Assembly (NCBI GenBank): GCA_025667525.1
Contig: CM046878.1
Location: 512,810,274 to 512,874,273, forward strand
Source: Glebionis coronaria
Taxonomy: Eukaryota; Streptophyta; Magnoliopsida; Asterales; Asteraceae
Reading direction: 5' to 3'
Length of the DNA stretch: 64,000 bases
In this document: piece after piece, positions 46,952 to 63,289 of the stretch
Layout: each line of letters begins with the position of its first letter
How positions within the stretch are numbered: position 1 is the stretch's first letter
Position numbers and translations under genes: made by a program
Notes under the pieces: generated by a model
Database searches by the model: none
Told to the model about the DNA's origin: nothing
The model's input: the letters and a program-made list of their open reading frames with translations, nothing else

Positions 46952-49213
46952 TGTAACACCCCACTTGGATAAGTGGACCGTTACGTGTATTTATGGCATG
47001 TCATCAAAGCATAAGGTAAATGTCCTAAAACATTAAATGACCATAACGGAAATACCAGAATCAAACATCGGTAATCCAACCCAAGCTCAAAACATGAAAA
47101 GTAAATACTGAAGGAAAGGACTAAACAATGTCCAAATAAGCAGAATAATATAAGAAATGCATACAGTAAGAAGTCTGGATAGCTTCCATCCAAATGCACA
47201 TGCTCTCAGAATCCTAAGAGTGTCCTGGTATACCTGTCGTTAGAACATGAAAGGAACTACGGCTGAGCATAACGCTCAGTGAACGGATATAGCATGATAA
47301 GAATGTACTGAAAGTAATGGAATAGAAGACAACAATGAAGATATAAGACTGATATGTAACATGTGGTAGAACTCTGCATAAAATCTGAGAAACCTGATTC
47401 ATATATACTAAAACTGAAATATAACTATTAATTCTGAAAACATGCTTTTACTGTATTTTAATTGCCAGAGCTTATATAGGTCACGTGCTGTAACAATCGT
47501 GCATGAATAACTGGAGGGGTGACCTCGTCATGCTATAGAGGGGTGACCTCTAAATAACTGTGCTGGGTGGAGGGATCAGCTCCAATGTGAAGGATGTAGA
47601 GCACACACCACATTCACCCTGATAACTTGTAACACTTATAAGCCTAGGATGCATCCATACGCCCCACTAAACATACATATAAAAATGGCCAACCTGAACA
47701 TGAGTGGGACAATGCAGGATATCACTCTCCTGCATGTGAGTCACGACACCGGTGCCTCTAGTGCCGTGGTTACGGTACCTCCGTAACTAGTACATAAACT
47801 GGCCATGCTTGTATATAATGCTCAGGCAATTTATTTAGTTATTAACATGATTACTGATAAGCTTAAACATATACTGGGGAAAACATTTGGCTGAAGACGG
47901 GGAATCCTAATCATGCATAGAAAGGAAGTCCTTACCGAAAGGACGGAAAATCCGTACCTCGTGTCCAGTATTGAGATAAGAATGAAAGCTGAAAGATCTA
48001 CTCTGACTTCTCGGATACTACATACATAAAGGACGCTGGGATGAGTTGACTGATATCCATTTATTATTACTGATTTTAAATTGTTCTCGCCTTTATTTAT
48101 TTTATACTTATATTATTGTTGGTGCAAAATCTGATAACTCTACTATTCAATAATGTTACTAATAAATGTATTTCTGTATTGCTGATTACTGTATAATGTG
48201 CCTTCTGAATTGATGATATTACTAAAATAGAAATCTGCTATAATTAGAAAATTTCCTGAATTAGAAATGGTTTCCAATTTAGTTTCTTGAAATTTAAATC
48301 ATAAAATAAATGACATGTTTGTAAGTAATTAAAATGATTTAACTAATATAAATTAAATTTATTAATTAAATTAATAAAACAACTACTTACTTTATTTATT
48401 TATAAAACCAATTTTATAACATGATTTAAATAAGATATTAACATGAAACTTGAATTTATTATTTTTCGTGACCCGAATCCCGAGTCAAAACCGTTCCCCA
48501 GTTGCTGCATTTTCCCACTGTTTTCGAGCCAAGGACTCCCTGTTCTTACTGTTTACAAACCCGACCCCTGGTTGACTTGTGGTTCGAGGCTGGGCAATAA
48601 ACAAAACATAAAGAAAAGCCACCGAGACCCCTAGTGGTCTCGGCCGTGAAATCAAAACCCACCGAGAGCTTATGCTCTCGTTTTTTTTTTTTCGTGAATC
48701 AGACAAAGCACGACACCCTTTTCTTGATTATTATCTCGTGTTTATACTATAATTTCGTTTGTAAAGATCTTAACAATACCAATCGTGATATATAAATAGA
48801 ATTAAAGAAAATGGATGATACGGTTATATAACATAGGATTTATCAAGAATACGTGAGCCATAACACCAGCAAAACAAGATTCGTTTTTTTTTCTTCATTT
48901 TTTTTCTTGCGTTTTTCTGCAGGCGGCGGCCACCTCAAGAAACAGGAACCCTATTTTTATTTTTATTTTTGTTTTCAGTCGACTGTTTTGGGAGAGGGGA
49001 GTAACCCTTGTTCTTTTCTTGTGCATTCAAAATGGGCTTGAGCCCAACTTCTTCTTTTCCCTTTTCTTTCAAAACATAACCGGCCATAAGGCCCTTTTCA
49101 TTCTTTTTTTTTACAAACCAACTGGCCCCTTTTTGTTTTTCTTTTAATAAGTTTTTTTTTATAAATTAAAGTTGCGTATTTAATATTTCGAATAATTAAA
49201 TATGGGTTTTACA
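46952..49213 (-). repeat. 5' LTR of ORF-less element
   Basis: 2,262 bp, partner of 40049-42307, followed by TSD ATCAT. Confidence 0.92.
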
Positions 49214-49218
49214 ATCAT

Positions 49219-51861
49219 AGTACACCTCAAAAAATCCCCTAAATCTATCTATGTCTCTCTCTTGACGTGTATGAACCCCAAGCCACAACTTCAAGCTCAC
49301 CCTCCTAGATATTTAGTGAGAAAAACTCACTTCTCTCTTACTACATCCAACATTCGGACCATACGTCTTCCACGTAACACCTTGAGGCAACGAACATTTA
49401 AACCATCATTTACTTCAAACCAAATCTTGGTTCCAAGGCATTCAAAGCTAGTCAACCTCAAGTCCATAGCATTTAAGATCATCCTAGGTAACCACAAGGA
49501 GAACCCGACGTCTAGATCACCAAAACCATAGTCATCACCTCATCTTTTTGAAAGCAAGTAAGTATAAACCTTTTTTTAAGACTCTTCCTTACTCATTTCA
49601 CGTTTCATGCATGATCATGCTATATGAATGGAGTAGGTAATGCATGCATACGTTGGAAGTTCATAAACAAACCCTAAACGACATATAAGCCCACGGCTTA
49701 TATGACGTCTATGGGTAATCTTGCCTCAAAAACCCTAAAACGTGTATATTTGTTCTTGAAGAACTTATCTAAGCCCTAGAGTAAATTACTATGCCTTAAA
49801 AAGTCATAAAAAGTAATATAAGATGAAACTTAGAACACTATATAAGATAGCCTTGAAAAACCCTAAAAGATTATATAAGCCGAGATTTAGTCTAGCATAT
49901 TTAAGTCCATAAAAACATAAGCCATAACTATATAAGCCCCTTAGTCATTAAGTCCTTAGGATTATTAATTTAAGCCGAAATACATAAGCTAATTATAAGC
50001 CTTATATAAGCCCATTAGGTATAATTTAAGCCCAATTAGTAAAACTAGGAGTTACTAGTTACTTGTTAAATTTACCTAGTAAAAATAATATGAGCCCACT
50101 AGACCCATAACAAATAAGCCGAGACCCAATATGGGATAGTCAAGCCCACTTGCTATTTTGGAGACTTTTTGGGCCACATTCGTCAATTGGTGAAATTTGG
50201 GTCCAAACTTATAAATCTATAAAACTTATATATTTAATTCGTGACCTTTTGTAAGTACAAGGGCCAAACGTGTGATTTTCTAAAGTATAAGGGGGACGGT
50301 TATTCAAACCATGAGTGGTATGAAACCACAAGGACCATAATTGCCAAAAACTTAAACTAACATAAGGCCAAATTAATTTTATAAACAAACCGTGACCTTG
50401 AGGGGTCATTTTTGTCATTCGGGCAAAGTTTTACAAGCCCTAATACTAATTAGTTAATTTCCGAAACTTAAAGGACTAATTGTGTCATTTTTCAAACTTA
50501 AATCAAACCCTAACCTTATTATAAAAATTTTGTATCTTACGAAGGGGTGTTTGTTCATTTCCCCAAAGTTTTATAAGCCCTAGGGGCGTTTTTATAAATA
50601 AAACTAACTAACAAGGACTGACGGCGTAATATACTTAATGAACGAAACCTTAAAGGCCATTTTTGTAATTTGTCACACTTACAAGGGTTTATTGGAAATT
50701 TTAATTTAATTAAAAGTGTTAATAAAATATTTTTATTAAATTTAGTTATTGGAATAATTAAATAAATCACTAAGTTTATTTTTGAGACTTTATAAACTGG
50801 CATATCCCGTTTATTATATGTTTGGGAATAATGTAATAATACTTTATCAATTTAAAATTTATTTATTTAGATCATTCCCGTTCACTAAATCAACTTATAT
50901 ATTTTTAGATACTAAAAATTACGTTTATCACAACCTCTTATAAGTGTAAATATTTATCCAACCGTGTAAACATACTAAATCGTGATCATGCATTTTCGTT
51001 AATAATCATACATTCATCATGCATTGTTAATTTATGCATTGTCTAAGGCACTTAAAAAATTACTTAGGTAATTACTCCGGTTCGTGATCATTTTGTGTCA
51101 GTTTGTTCAGTGACATCATCCTCACCACATCATTACCACTAAGGTGAGTTCATGGCCCCATCTTTACTGTTTTATAACTGGGGGAGAAAACATACAAAAA
51201 CTATTTATATGCAAGCATGCACATATAAAAACAATTTATTGCCTACTGTTTGCCCCATTCCCGTGGACTGTAATAGTTAGTAGTGTAGCGCGAAATGTAT
51301 GGATAGATCTATTCGGGTATTGACAACACCCGGCCTGACGTGATCAGCTGTCACGTAAACGCTTAGGCCAAGCAACAGGTTTATGTCATTGTCGGATTAA
51401 GGGAAACAATATCAGGATAGACCCAATGGGCGTACTGAGAATCATGTCTAGCTTCTATTACAAGGCAGTAGGAACTATTATTGTATTGGGCTGTGATGTC
51501 CTACTATGACCGTGATGTTTGGCATATTGATATTTTATTTATTTAAATAAACCTGTGAATTCATCAACTTCGTGTTGACCCCCACATTTTACTTTATATG
51601 TTTTCTCAGGAAAATAAGCAGGTTCATGCATTGGATTCCAGCATTATAGGGAGCATCATGTTTACCATCGGGCTGGGATATTTACTTCTGTTTTATAATA
51701 AATGTGGTTTTTCAGACAAGATACTAAATGTGTACGATTAATTCATGTAATATGTTTTAATGACTTTATGATCATTGCTCTATATGCTATGTGCTATCGA
51801 TCCACCCAAGTAACACCCCAATTACTATTCCGCTGCATTTGACCAACAAGGGGGTGTTACA
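49219..51861 (+). repeat. Left LTR of gypsy element, second part
   Basis: Continues the LTR after the ATCAT duplication and matches 59357-61972, ending GGGGGTGTTACA. Together with 38840-40048 it makes a full LTR of about 3.85 kb. Confidence 0.92.
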
Positions 51862-51865
51862 GAAA

Positions 51866-51877
51866 TGGTATCAGAGC
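51866..51877 (+). promoter_or_regulatory. PBS of gypsy element (initiator Met tRNA)
   Basis: TGGTATCAGAGC four bases after the LTR end. The leader 51878-52204 has no other feature I recognise. Confidence 0.95.
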
Positions 51878-52204
51878 GCATATTTATAGAGAACCAGATC
51901 GTTAGTAAAAAAATTTAAACATAATAAAAATTTTAAAACTGGACTATAACTGGAAATTTTAAATCAATGAAGTAAAAAACAAAAATTGATTTACGGGGAA
52001 CCCTTACAAGTTAGGCATGTAGCATTGTAGAGCATGCATATTATGTGAACTAACTTCACATTGATTTATAACCTTATGGTAAATTAATCACATAAGTATC
52101 CATCTATACTTTTGACAAACATGGTTAAAAGATTTAAAACCACATCACATATGCATCATAAAACTTTTTAAATTGTGTAAGCTGAAGACTTACTCAACTT
52201 TAAA

Positions 52205-53098
52205 ATGCTATTTCCAGATATCATGATGACCCCTACTATCGTGACTACTTTTGAGGAGCTTATGGTTCCTACCATCACACCCTTGTCACCGACATCAGTA
52301 TTTGCTGGAACCGCATCTGACACCGAGTCCAGAGATGACCAGCCAGACGGAGTCATCGTACTCTCAGATTCACCTACTCCTTCACCACCTACTGTATCCC
52401 CTACTTCACCACTGCTTGTAGTACCTGCATCCTCTCCTAGAGAGGTGGACCAGGTCGTACCCTCCTTACCACCCTTACCACCACCTTCTGTACCTCACAC
52501 TCACCCCACTAGTGTTTTGCCACCTCGTAAGAGGAGACGCGGCACTATCCCTGACTCGACCTTTGAGATAGGAGAGGGATCGGGAGCCGAGCAGGCTAGA
52601 CATAGCGCCCTTCAGGCACAGGTCGATGCACTTGTGGCCCAACAGGAGCAAGACACCGCCCTTATCCACTCCCTACTACAGGTGGACCAGAAGGGTCGCG
52701 CGGTGCTTCAGGAGAGATTTAACTCTCTCCACTGGGCCTTGGCTAGCGAGTCACACACCACCCAGGAGACCATACAGTGGTTGTTGGATGAGGTATCTTA
52801 CCTCCGCTATCGCCTAGCTTCGCTAGAGAGTCACTCCTATGAGACCCGAGCCGCCATATTCACACAGGAGGATACCTTCAGGACCTTCATGGATCTGGCA
52901 GATCTTGGTCACCAGGGGATCACTACAGAGACAGAGCAGTTACGGAGTGCCGACACTGCACGTCGACACCAGTTGCTCGAGACTATGAGACACACCCGAG
53001 AGACCCGGAGTGCCATGATTTGCATGCAGGATGAGCGTACACCCGCACCACCAACTGGACCATCCGCACCTGCAGGTAGCCATACTAGTGTAGGCTAG
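52205..53098 (+). CDS. Coiled-coil ORF upstream of gag (297 aa)
   Basis: Intact 297-codon frame between the PBS and gag. Residues 1-105 are Pro/Ser/Thr-rich and acidic. RKRRR (108-112) is a likely nuclear signal or RNA-binding patch. From about 128 to 285 it is helical with Ala/Gln/Leu heptads, probably coiled coil. I recognise the layout (disordered acidic half, basic patch, coiled coil, then gag) from Tekay-like elements of the daisy family, where the function is unstated. It may be joined to gag by splicing, since the spacer ends in TGAATATAG before the gag ATG, or may be a separate protein. It is the only undamaged reading frame of this element. Confidence 0.65.
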   Translation: MLFPDIMMTPTIVTTFEELMVPTITPLSPTSVFAGTASDTESRDDQPDGVIVLSDSPTPSPPTVSPTSPLLVVPASSPREVDQVVPSLPPLPPPSVPHTHPTSVLPPRKRRRGTIPDSTFEIGEGSGAEQARHSALQAQVDALVAQQEQDTALIHSLLQVDQKGRAVLQERFNSLHWALASESHTTQETIQWLLDEVSYLRYRLASLESHSYETRAAIFTQEDTFRTFMDLADLGHQGITTETEQLRSADTARRHQLLETMRHTRETRSAMICMQDERTPAPPTGPSAPAGSHTSVG

Positions 53099-53486
53099 AT
53101 TACATTTTTACATCATGACAAGCGTTGAGTTGCATCTCAGCTCGCATGATTTAGCTCTTTTGTACTTGTATTTCTTTTCAGTTGTATTTCTAGCACCTAA
53201 CCTTAGTAGGTAGGTTATCTTTTGTTGTACTACAAACATATGTACCAATAGTTCAGACATGCTTACTGTACCCCTGTCTTAGATTGGTTGTACTTGTACT
53301 ATGTTGTTGTTTGCCAGAAATAACATGTTATCATCCACTTGTTTGTTTACATTTATATTATTATGAACTCTTGACGGATTATCAAATTTGTTGTGAATTC
53401 TATGCATAAATATTTTCCATGCAGTTTAATATAACCATCTTGTTTAACAACTAATAAATCTCAATTTTTCTTATGAATATAGAAAA
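53099..53486 (+). other. Spacer between coiled-coil ORF and gag
   Basis: 388 bp, T-rich, no ORF. TTTTTCTTATGAATATAG just ahead of the gag start resembles an intron 3' end. Confidence 0.5.
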
Positions 53487-53975
53487 ATGCCACCAAGACG
53501 CGTTCGACCAAACCCCGCAAAAACACCTGCGACGACTATGTCTGATGCACAACTCAGAGTACTCATTGAGCAAGGCATTACTGACGCCTTAGCTGCAAGG
53601 GAAAACCGCCCCAGCGGAACTCATGGAGATAGTGAAAACTCTAATAATAGGAACCGAGAAGCTAGAGGATGTACTTACCCTGACTTCCTAAAGTGCAAGC
53701 CCAGCTACTACAAGGGCAAGGAAGGGGTAGTCGAGCTCATGCAATGGTTTGAGATAACTGAGACAGTGTTCCGTATTAGTGACTGCACTGAGGAAAACAA
53801 GGTGAAATTCGCCACTTGTACACTCTTGGAACATGCTCTCACATGGTGGAACTCACAAGTTGCTACCCTCGGACATGATGGAGCCTATGGGACGACCTGG
53901 GCTGCATTGAAGGACAAGCTTACCGTGAAATACTGTCCTCGCGGTGAAATCAAGAAGCTGGAGATTGAATTGTAG
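53487..53975 (+). pseudogene. gypsy gag, N-terminal part
   Basis: Starts MPPRRVRPN. It contains the retrotransposon gag (capsid) domain: MQWFEITETVFRISDCTEEN, then KVKFATCTLLEHALTWWNSQ, then TWAALKDKLTVKYCPRGEIKK. It would form the particle shell. An in-frame TAG (53973-53975) cuts it; the same frame continues with gag sequence to 54035 and on into the next segment. Confidence 0.88.
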
Positions 53976-54035
53976 AATCTCAAATGCACCAACTTTGACA
54001 TCACGGCCTACAACCAGAAATTTCAGGAACTAACT

Positions 54036-55922
54036 TTGATGTGTACCCGTATGTACCCTAAAGTACCTGATAAGATAGAAAAGTATGTTAGTGGACTTCC
54101 AGACTCCGTTCATGACAGTGTGTTTGCATCTCGACCTACTACAATCGAGAGTGCCATTGAGTTTGCCACAGAATTAGTGGACAAACGTGGGCGTGATTAT
54201 TTTCTTAGACAGGCAGAGCACAAGAGGAAAGTCGATGAGAGCTACCGTAATCATCACCAGACCCAACAGCCGAAGAGGCAAAGTTTAGGTCAAGTCTGTA
54301 GTGCTGTTTCCTCAGGACCACCTCCATATGTGGGGAACAAACCAAAATGTTCAAAGTGTAACTTGCATCATTACTCTACTACTGAATGCCGAAGGCCTAG
54401 ACAGAGCAACACGCATGCTCTGGCCAACAAGAACACCAGTGCCAGCTATAAGCCCCACAATGGCAGCAGGCAAAACTTCCGTGGAAGTGGACATCAGGGA
54501 AACCGCCATCTCACTGGCAGTGGAAACATGGCTCGTAGGGAGATCCGTTGCTATGGTTTTAGAGAGATCGGACACATCAGACCTGATTGCCCAAAGCGTG
54601 CAATTAAGAACGAAAGTCAAGGCGGAGCACCCGCCATAGTTTATGTCATAGGAGAAAACAAGACCAACCCTGACTCCAATGTAGTTACTGGTACGTTTCT
54701 TCTGAACAATCGTTATGAAACTATTTTATTCTATACGGGAGCCGATAGGAGTTTCGTATCCACAGAGTTTAGTAGCTTACTAGACATCCTACCTACCCCA
54801 TTAGACAACTGTTACCGAGTCGAATTAGCAGATGGAAAAATCATTGAAACTAATACCATCCTAAGAGGCTGTACTTTAAACCTTCAGAATCACCCATTTG
54901 ATATCCAATTAATACCCATAAAACTGAGTAGTTTTGATGTCATTATTGGTATGGACTGGTTGGCAAGATATCACGCAACTATCGTGTGTGACGAGAAGCT
55001 AGTCCGTATACCATGGGGAAATACAGATCTAATAATCCGAGGAGACGGAAATTCGGATAGAACAGACACTAGACTAAGCGTTATCTCGTGTACCAAAGCC
55101 CAAAAATATATACTAAAAGGATGTCCTATCTTTTTAGCACATATTTCCAAGACAGACAAAGAGGAAGAACCCGAGAAGAAACAAGTCAAGGATGTACCAA
55201 TTGTCCGTGATTATCCTGAAGTCTTCCCAGACGGCTTACCAGGACTGCCTCCGACTCGCCAAGTGGAATTTCAAATTGACTTGATACCGGGAGCTGCACC
55301 TATAGCTAAAGCACCCTATCGCTTAGCACCAACCGAGATGAAAGAACTCGCGGAGCAACTTCAAGAATTGTCAGACAAAGGTTTTATTAGACCCAGTTCC
55401 TCACCTTGGGGAGCCCTAGTGTTATTTGTCAAAAAGAAAGACGGTTCTTTCCGAATGTGTATCAATTACAAAGAACTGAATAAGTTAACTGTAAAAAACC
55501 GCTACCCACTACCACGAATTGACGACATATTTGATCAGCTACAAGGATCAAGCGTGTACTCCAAGATCGACTTACGATCCGGATACCATCAACTGAAGGT
55601 CAGAGAAGAGGACATACCAAAAACAGCTTTCAGAACACGTTACGGTCATTATGAATTCCAAGTCATGCCATTTGGACTGACCAACGCACCAGCCATATTC
55701 ATGGATCTTATGAATCGAGTGTGCAGACCCTACTTGGACAAATTCGTGATAGTATTTATCGACGACATCCTCATCTATTCCAAGAACGAGCAAGAACATG
55801 GAGAACATCTTGCTCAAGTGCTAAAACTACTTAAGGAAGAGAAGTTGTACGCAAAATTCTTAAAGTGTGATTTTTGGATCCCTAAATTGCACTTTCTCGG
55901 TCACGTGATTGATAACAAATGA
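54036..55922 (+). pseudogene. gypsy gag C-terminus, protease and RT
   Basis: Same frame as the preceding gag. It holds a knuckle-like [14 protein letters not shown] (105-118) and a CCHC knuckle with Phe at the second Cys position ([14 protein letters not shown], 172-185). In the protease site FYTGADRSF, Tyr233 (54732-54734) sits where the catalytic Asp is expected. RT follows, with [36 protein letters not shown] and the catalytic FIDD box. It ends at TGA (55920-55922) inside the RT-RNase H link, followed in frame by [17 protein letters not shown]. It therefore cannot make active protease or full RT. Confidence 0.9.
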
Positions 55923-55928
55923 ATTCAA

Positions 55929-56951
55929 GTGGACCCCGCGAAAGTCGAATCCGTGAAGGATTGGGCATCTCCCACGTCGCCAAAGGAAATTCGTCGATTT
56001 CTAGGTCTTGCTGGTTACTACCGAAGATTTCTCGAGGGATTTTCTAAGATAGCTAAATCAATGACAAAGCTTACCCAGAAGGGCATAAAATTTGAGTGGG
56101 GAGAAAAAGAAGAAGCTGCATTTCAAACCATGAAGCCAAAGTTGTGCAGTGCACCTATTTTAGCCCTACCAGAAGGTAACGAAGACTTCGTTGTCTACTG
56201 TGACGCCTCGCACAAGGGTTTGGGAGCTGTGTTGATGCAGAGACAGAAAGTGATTGCTTATGCTTCAAGACAACTGAAGAAGCACGAGCAGAATTACTCT
56301 ACCCATGATCTAGAGCTTGGGTCTATAGTTTTCGCCTTAAAAATCTGGAGACACTACCTGTATGGGACAAAGTGCACGGTGCATACTGATCACAAGAGCT
56401 TGCAACATATTCTAGACCAGAAGGAACTAAACATGAGGCAAAGTCGTTGGATAGAATTGCTCAGCGACTACGACTGTGACATCAGATATCACCCAGGTAA
56501 AGCCAACGTAGTTGCAGATGCACTAAGCCGAAAAGGAACTGATCCTCCCATGAGAGTTCGAGCCCTAGTTATGACCATTAGTTTGGACCTACCCAAACAA
56601 ATATTAGAGGCTCAACTCCAAGCACAGAAGCCCGAGAACATCGGAAAAGAAGACATTGGAGTAATGCTTAGGACTGACCTAAGCAAAGAGAAGTTAGAGG
56701 TTAGAACAGACGGAACGTTGTGTTTACATGGAAGAAGCTGGTTGCCATGTTACGGAGACTTGAGAAATGTGATCATGCACGAATCCCATCAGTCCAAGTA
56801 CTCCATACATCCCGGATCTGAAAAGATGTATCAAGACGTGAAGAAATTATACTGGTGGCCGAACATGAAAGCAGACATTGCCCCCTACGTGAAGAAATGT
56901 CTGTCTTGTGCCAGAGTTAAACAGAACATCAGCGACCATCGGGTTTGTTAG
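55929..56951 (+). pseudogene. gypsy RNase H and integrase zinc-binding part
   Basis: Same frame as the RT segment after the [14 protein letters not shown] and an RNase H with [26 protein letters not shown] and [10 protein letters not shown], ending at the VVADALSRK boundary, are followed by the integrase HHCC finger ([18 protein letters not shown] ... CLSCARVK). The frame runs off at a stop at 56949-56951; the integrase core continues in another frame. Confidence 0.9.
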
Positions 56952-58033
56952 TCCAACCCGAAATACCAAAATGGAAATGGGACAACATCACCATGTATTT
57001 CATTACCAAACTTCCTACATCATCCCATGGTTACGATACAATTTGGGTAATCGTTGACCGCCTCACAAAATCAGCTCATTCCTTACCTATCAGGGAAAAT
57101 GATTCCCTGAGCAAGTTATCCAAAACATACTTAAAGGAAGTTGTGACAAGACACGGGATACCAGTCTCAATCATCTGCGATCGAGATGGCAGATTTACGT
57201 CAAACTTCTGGAAAGCTTTTCAACGAGCTTTAGGAACAAATCTGGATATGAGTACCGCATACCATCCGCAGACCGACGACCAGAGTGAACGAACAATCCA
57301 AACCCTAGAATACATGCTAAGAGCATGTGTGATCGACTTTGGAAAGGGATGGGTCGAACATATACCATTAGTTGAATTCTCCTACAACAACATCTACCAT
57401 GCCAGTATTAAGGTAGCACCATTTGAGGCCCTCTATGGCCGCAAATGTCGATCACCCGTATGCTGGGCAGAGGTGGGGGAATTTCAACTGACAGGACCCG
57501 AACTGATCCAAGAGACTACCGAAAAGATCACCCTCATAAATCAGCGAATTCAGGCTTCCCAGAATAGGCAAAAGAGTTATGCAGACAGAAAACGTAAACC
57601 TATGGAGTTTGCTGTAGGTGACCGTGTTATGATAAAGGTATCACCTTGGAAGGGTGTGGTACAGTTTGGGAAACGGGGGAAGTTAAATCCACGATACGTA
57701 GGACCCTTCAAAGTGATTGCCAGAATCAGAGAGGTCACCTATCGTTTAGAGTTGCCCCAGCAGTTGAGTCGGGTGCACTCTACGTTCCATGTCTCAAACT
57801 TGAAGAAGTGCTACGCGGATGAACCGTTAGCAATGCCATTGGAGGGAGTCCATTTTGACGACAAACTCCAGTTTGTAGAAGAACCAGTGGAAGTCGTGGA
57901 GAGAGAAATTAAGAAGTTAAAACGAAGCCAAATTCCGTTAGTGAAAATACGATGGGACTCTAGGAAAGGTCCCGAGTTCACTTGGGAACGCGAAGACTCA
58001 TTTAGAGCTAAGTACCCACACCTATTCATCTGA
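56945..58033 (+). pseudogene. gypsy integrase core with GPY/F and chromodomain
   Basis: Integrase core with [11 protein letters not shown], where Tyr18 (56996-56998) replaces the first catalytic Asp. The second Asp ([10 protein letters not shown]) and the Glu ([11 protein letters not shown]) are present. A GPY/F-type module ([19 protein letters not shown]) follows, then a C-terminal chromodomain from about residue 305 ([32 protein letters not shown]), the part that steers chromoviruses to heterochromatin. It is shifted relative to the upstream frame near 56938-56945. The region 58034-58086 ends in a weak purine stretch before the right LTR. Confidence 0.9.
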
Positions 58034-58086
58034 GCAGTAACGTCATCTTAAGCTTTGAGGACAAAGCTAAAATAACGGGTTAATGC

Positions 58087-61972
<3,886 letters not shown>

Positions 61973-61977
61973 ACTAA

Positions 61978-62176
61978 TCACTTGGATTAGTCCGTGGAAG
62001 AAAGTTTCCCCAGCGACATGTCGCTGGGGAAAACTTGGCAGGATAATCTCCCGCTTGCATTTTTGTGAAATAGTTTGGTCAAAATTCAGACTGATTTTGT
62101 CGTTTAGCGTCGTTTCCCCAGCGACAAGCTGTCGCTGGGGAAAACCCCGATGGGGAAGGGCTGGATTGTTGTAGTG
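61978..62176. repeat. CACTA right end with two palindromes
   Basis: Remaining 199 bp of the CACTA. One perfect 28-bp palindrome (62005-62032), a variant with a longer centre (62116-62140) and the terminal inverted repeat 62152-62176, ending TTGTTGTAGTG. Confidence 0.9.
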
Positions 62177-62552
62177 ATATAAACGGAGCGCCATTGGATC
62201 AATAGAAATCAATGTTATTCTTTATTACTTCACTATTGATTTCAGTGTCATTCTTATAGACAATTTTGAGTCTGATTATGAAATGTGAATCTGGTACCTT
62301 GTTCTTGATGTAATTCTTCATGCTATGGGAGCCTTTTTTATTATAGATAGTTGTTCCTAATAAAGAAGTTTGTTCCAGTAAGAAGCTTCTTCACCTATTT
62401 GCAACTCGAATAAAACTTACAGATAAAATAGAGGTACATAATGTAATAGCTTGATATACGATACTCATAAAGAACCTTGAGATACTGAACTTGTACCTGC
62501 AAAAGTATAAAGAAACAGTTAACGAAATAAAACAATGTGACTTGCCCATAAT
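62177..62552. other. Helitron-region DNA right of CACTA
   Basis: Starts with the ATA duplication. A minus-strand exon-like stretch about 62501-62410 lies between AG and GT (VQVQYLKVLYEYRISSYY); not identified. Confidence 0.35.
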
Positions 62553-62660
62553 TGTAGCACCAGTTGCTCCCACTATCAGCCCGCACAAAGCTTTTTGATA
62601 TATAAAAAGAGGCTTTCCATTACTGGCTTCAAGTGCCTTATTAGTCAAAATCCTATCAAA
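62553..62660 (-). pseudogene. Mitochondrial dicarboxylate/tricarboxylate carrier fragment
   Basis: About 36 codons: FDRILTNKALEASNGKP, then LFIYQKALCGLIVGATGAT. The ALEA-NGKPL-YQKALCGL-GA pattern belongs to the plant DTC carrier, which exchanges 2-oxoglutarate, malate and citrate across the inner mitochondrial membrane; it covers the lead into a transmembrane helix. The sequence leaves the family right after GAT, so only one piece of one repeat survives. Confidence 0.7.
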
Positions 62661-63289
62661 ATACCAAAGGGAAAACAGATTTACAATCAACCTTCAACCG
62701 AGAACGATGAAATTTTTTTGCAGCTAAGCTCAACATTCAACCGGGAATGATGATACAATATAATGATGAAAAGCTGCACACTTTTATTTGCGTTGGAATT
62801 ACAACTTGCAACAGACATAAAAACTCGAATATGGTGATAAACTACGTTTCCCAACAATGTTCAATGCATATTACTCATACCTGGTTGACAAATAACCCGC
62901 TATTGCACCTGCTTGTAAATCACCTTCTAAGTCACCTGCAAAATATACAGTTCTTGTTAAACTCTCGAAAAAAAAGTAGAACCTTTACAGTGGTTAAATT
63001 GTATTTTAAATGAGCGTTCATAGCAAATGCAGGATTAAGTCGTGAGTAAATAGTGGGTGACGTAGACCTGCAAAGCAGTAAAGTACTCTACAAAATAAAG
63101 TTCACCCTAATATTATAACGAATATTAGTAATATATAAAAATTCATATAGTTCATCTAGGTTGTGATGGCTGCTTATCATAGAGGCTGGCTGAAAAAACA
63201 TACGAATGCAGAAGTACATACCAAAATTCAAGCACATACCAAAATTTTTGAATTTTTTAACTTGAAGGCAAAGTGAACCCTGCACCTTT
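62661..63289. other. Unassigned DNA with one exon-like stretch
   Basis: Minus strand about 62936-62882 reads DLEGDLQAGAIAGYLSTR between a TTTTGCAG acceptor and a GTATG donor. No family recognised. The rest is AT-rich. Confidence 0.35.

Larger units (their letters stand above)
40049..49213 (-). mobile_element. Non-autonomous gypsy-type LTR element without ORFs
   Basis: 2.26-kb LTRs (40049-42307 and 46952-49213; TGTAACACCCC on the plus strand, ends GGGTTTTACA), perfect TSD ATCAT (40044-40048, 49214-49218), minus-strand PBS of Met type and a purine tract. The LTRs differ at about 20 of 2,260 positions by eye. The 4.6-kb interior has no conserved ORF, only faint pol-like traces. The purine tract context (GAATTC...GACGAATT...AGAGGGGAAG) resembles Tekay-like elements, so it may be a Tekay derivative mobilised in trans. 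Confidence 0.9.
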
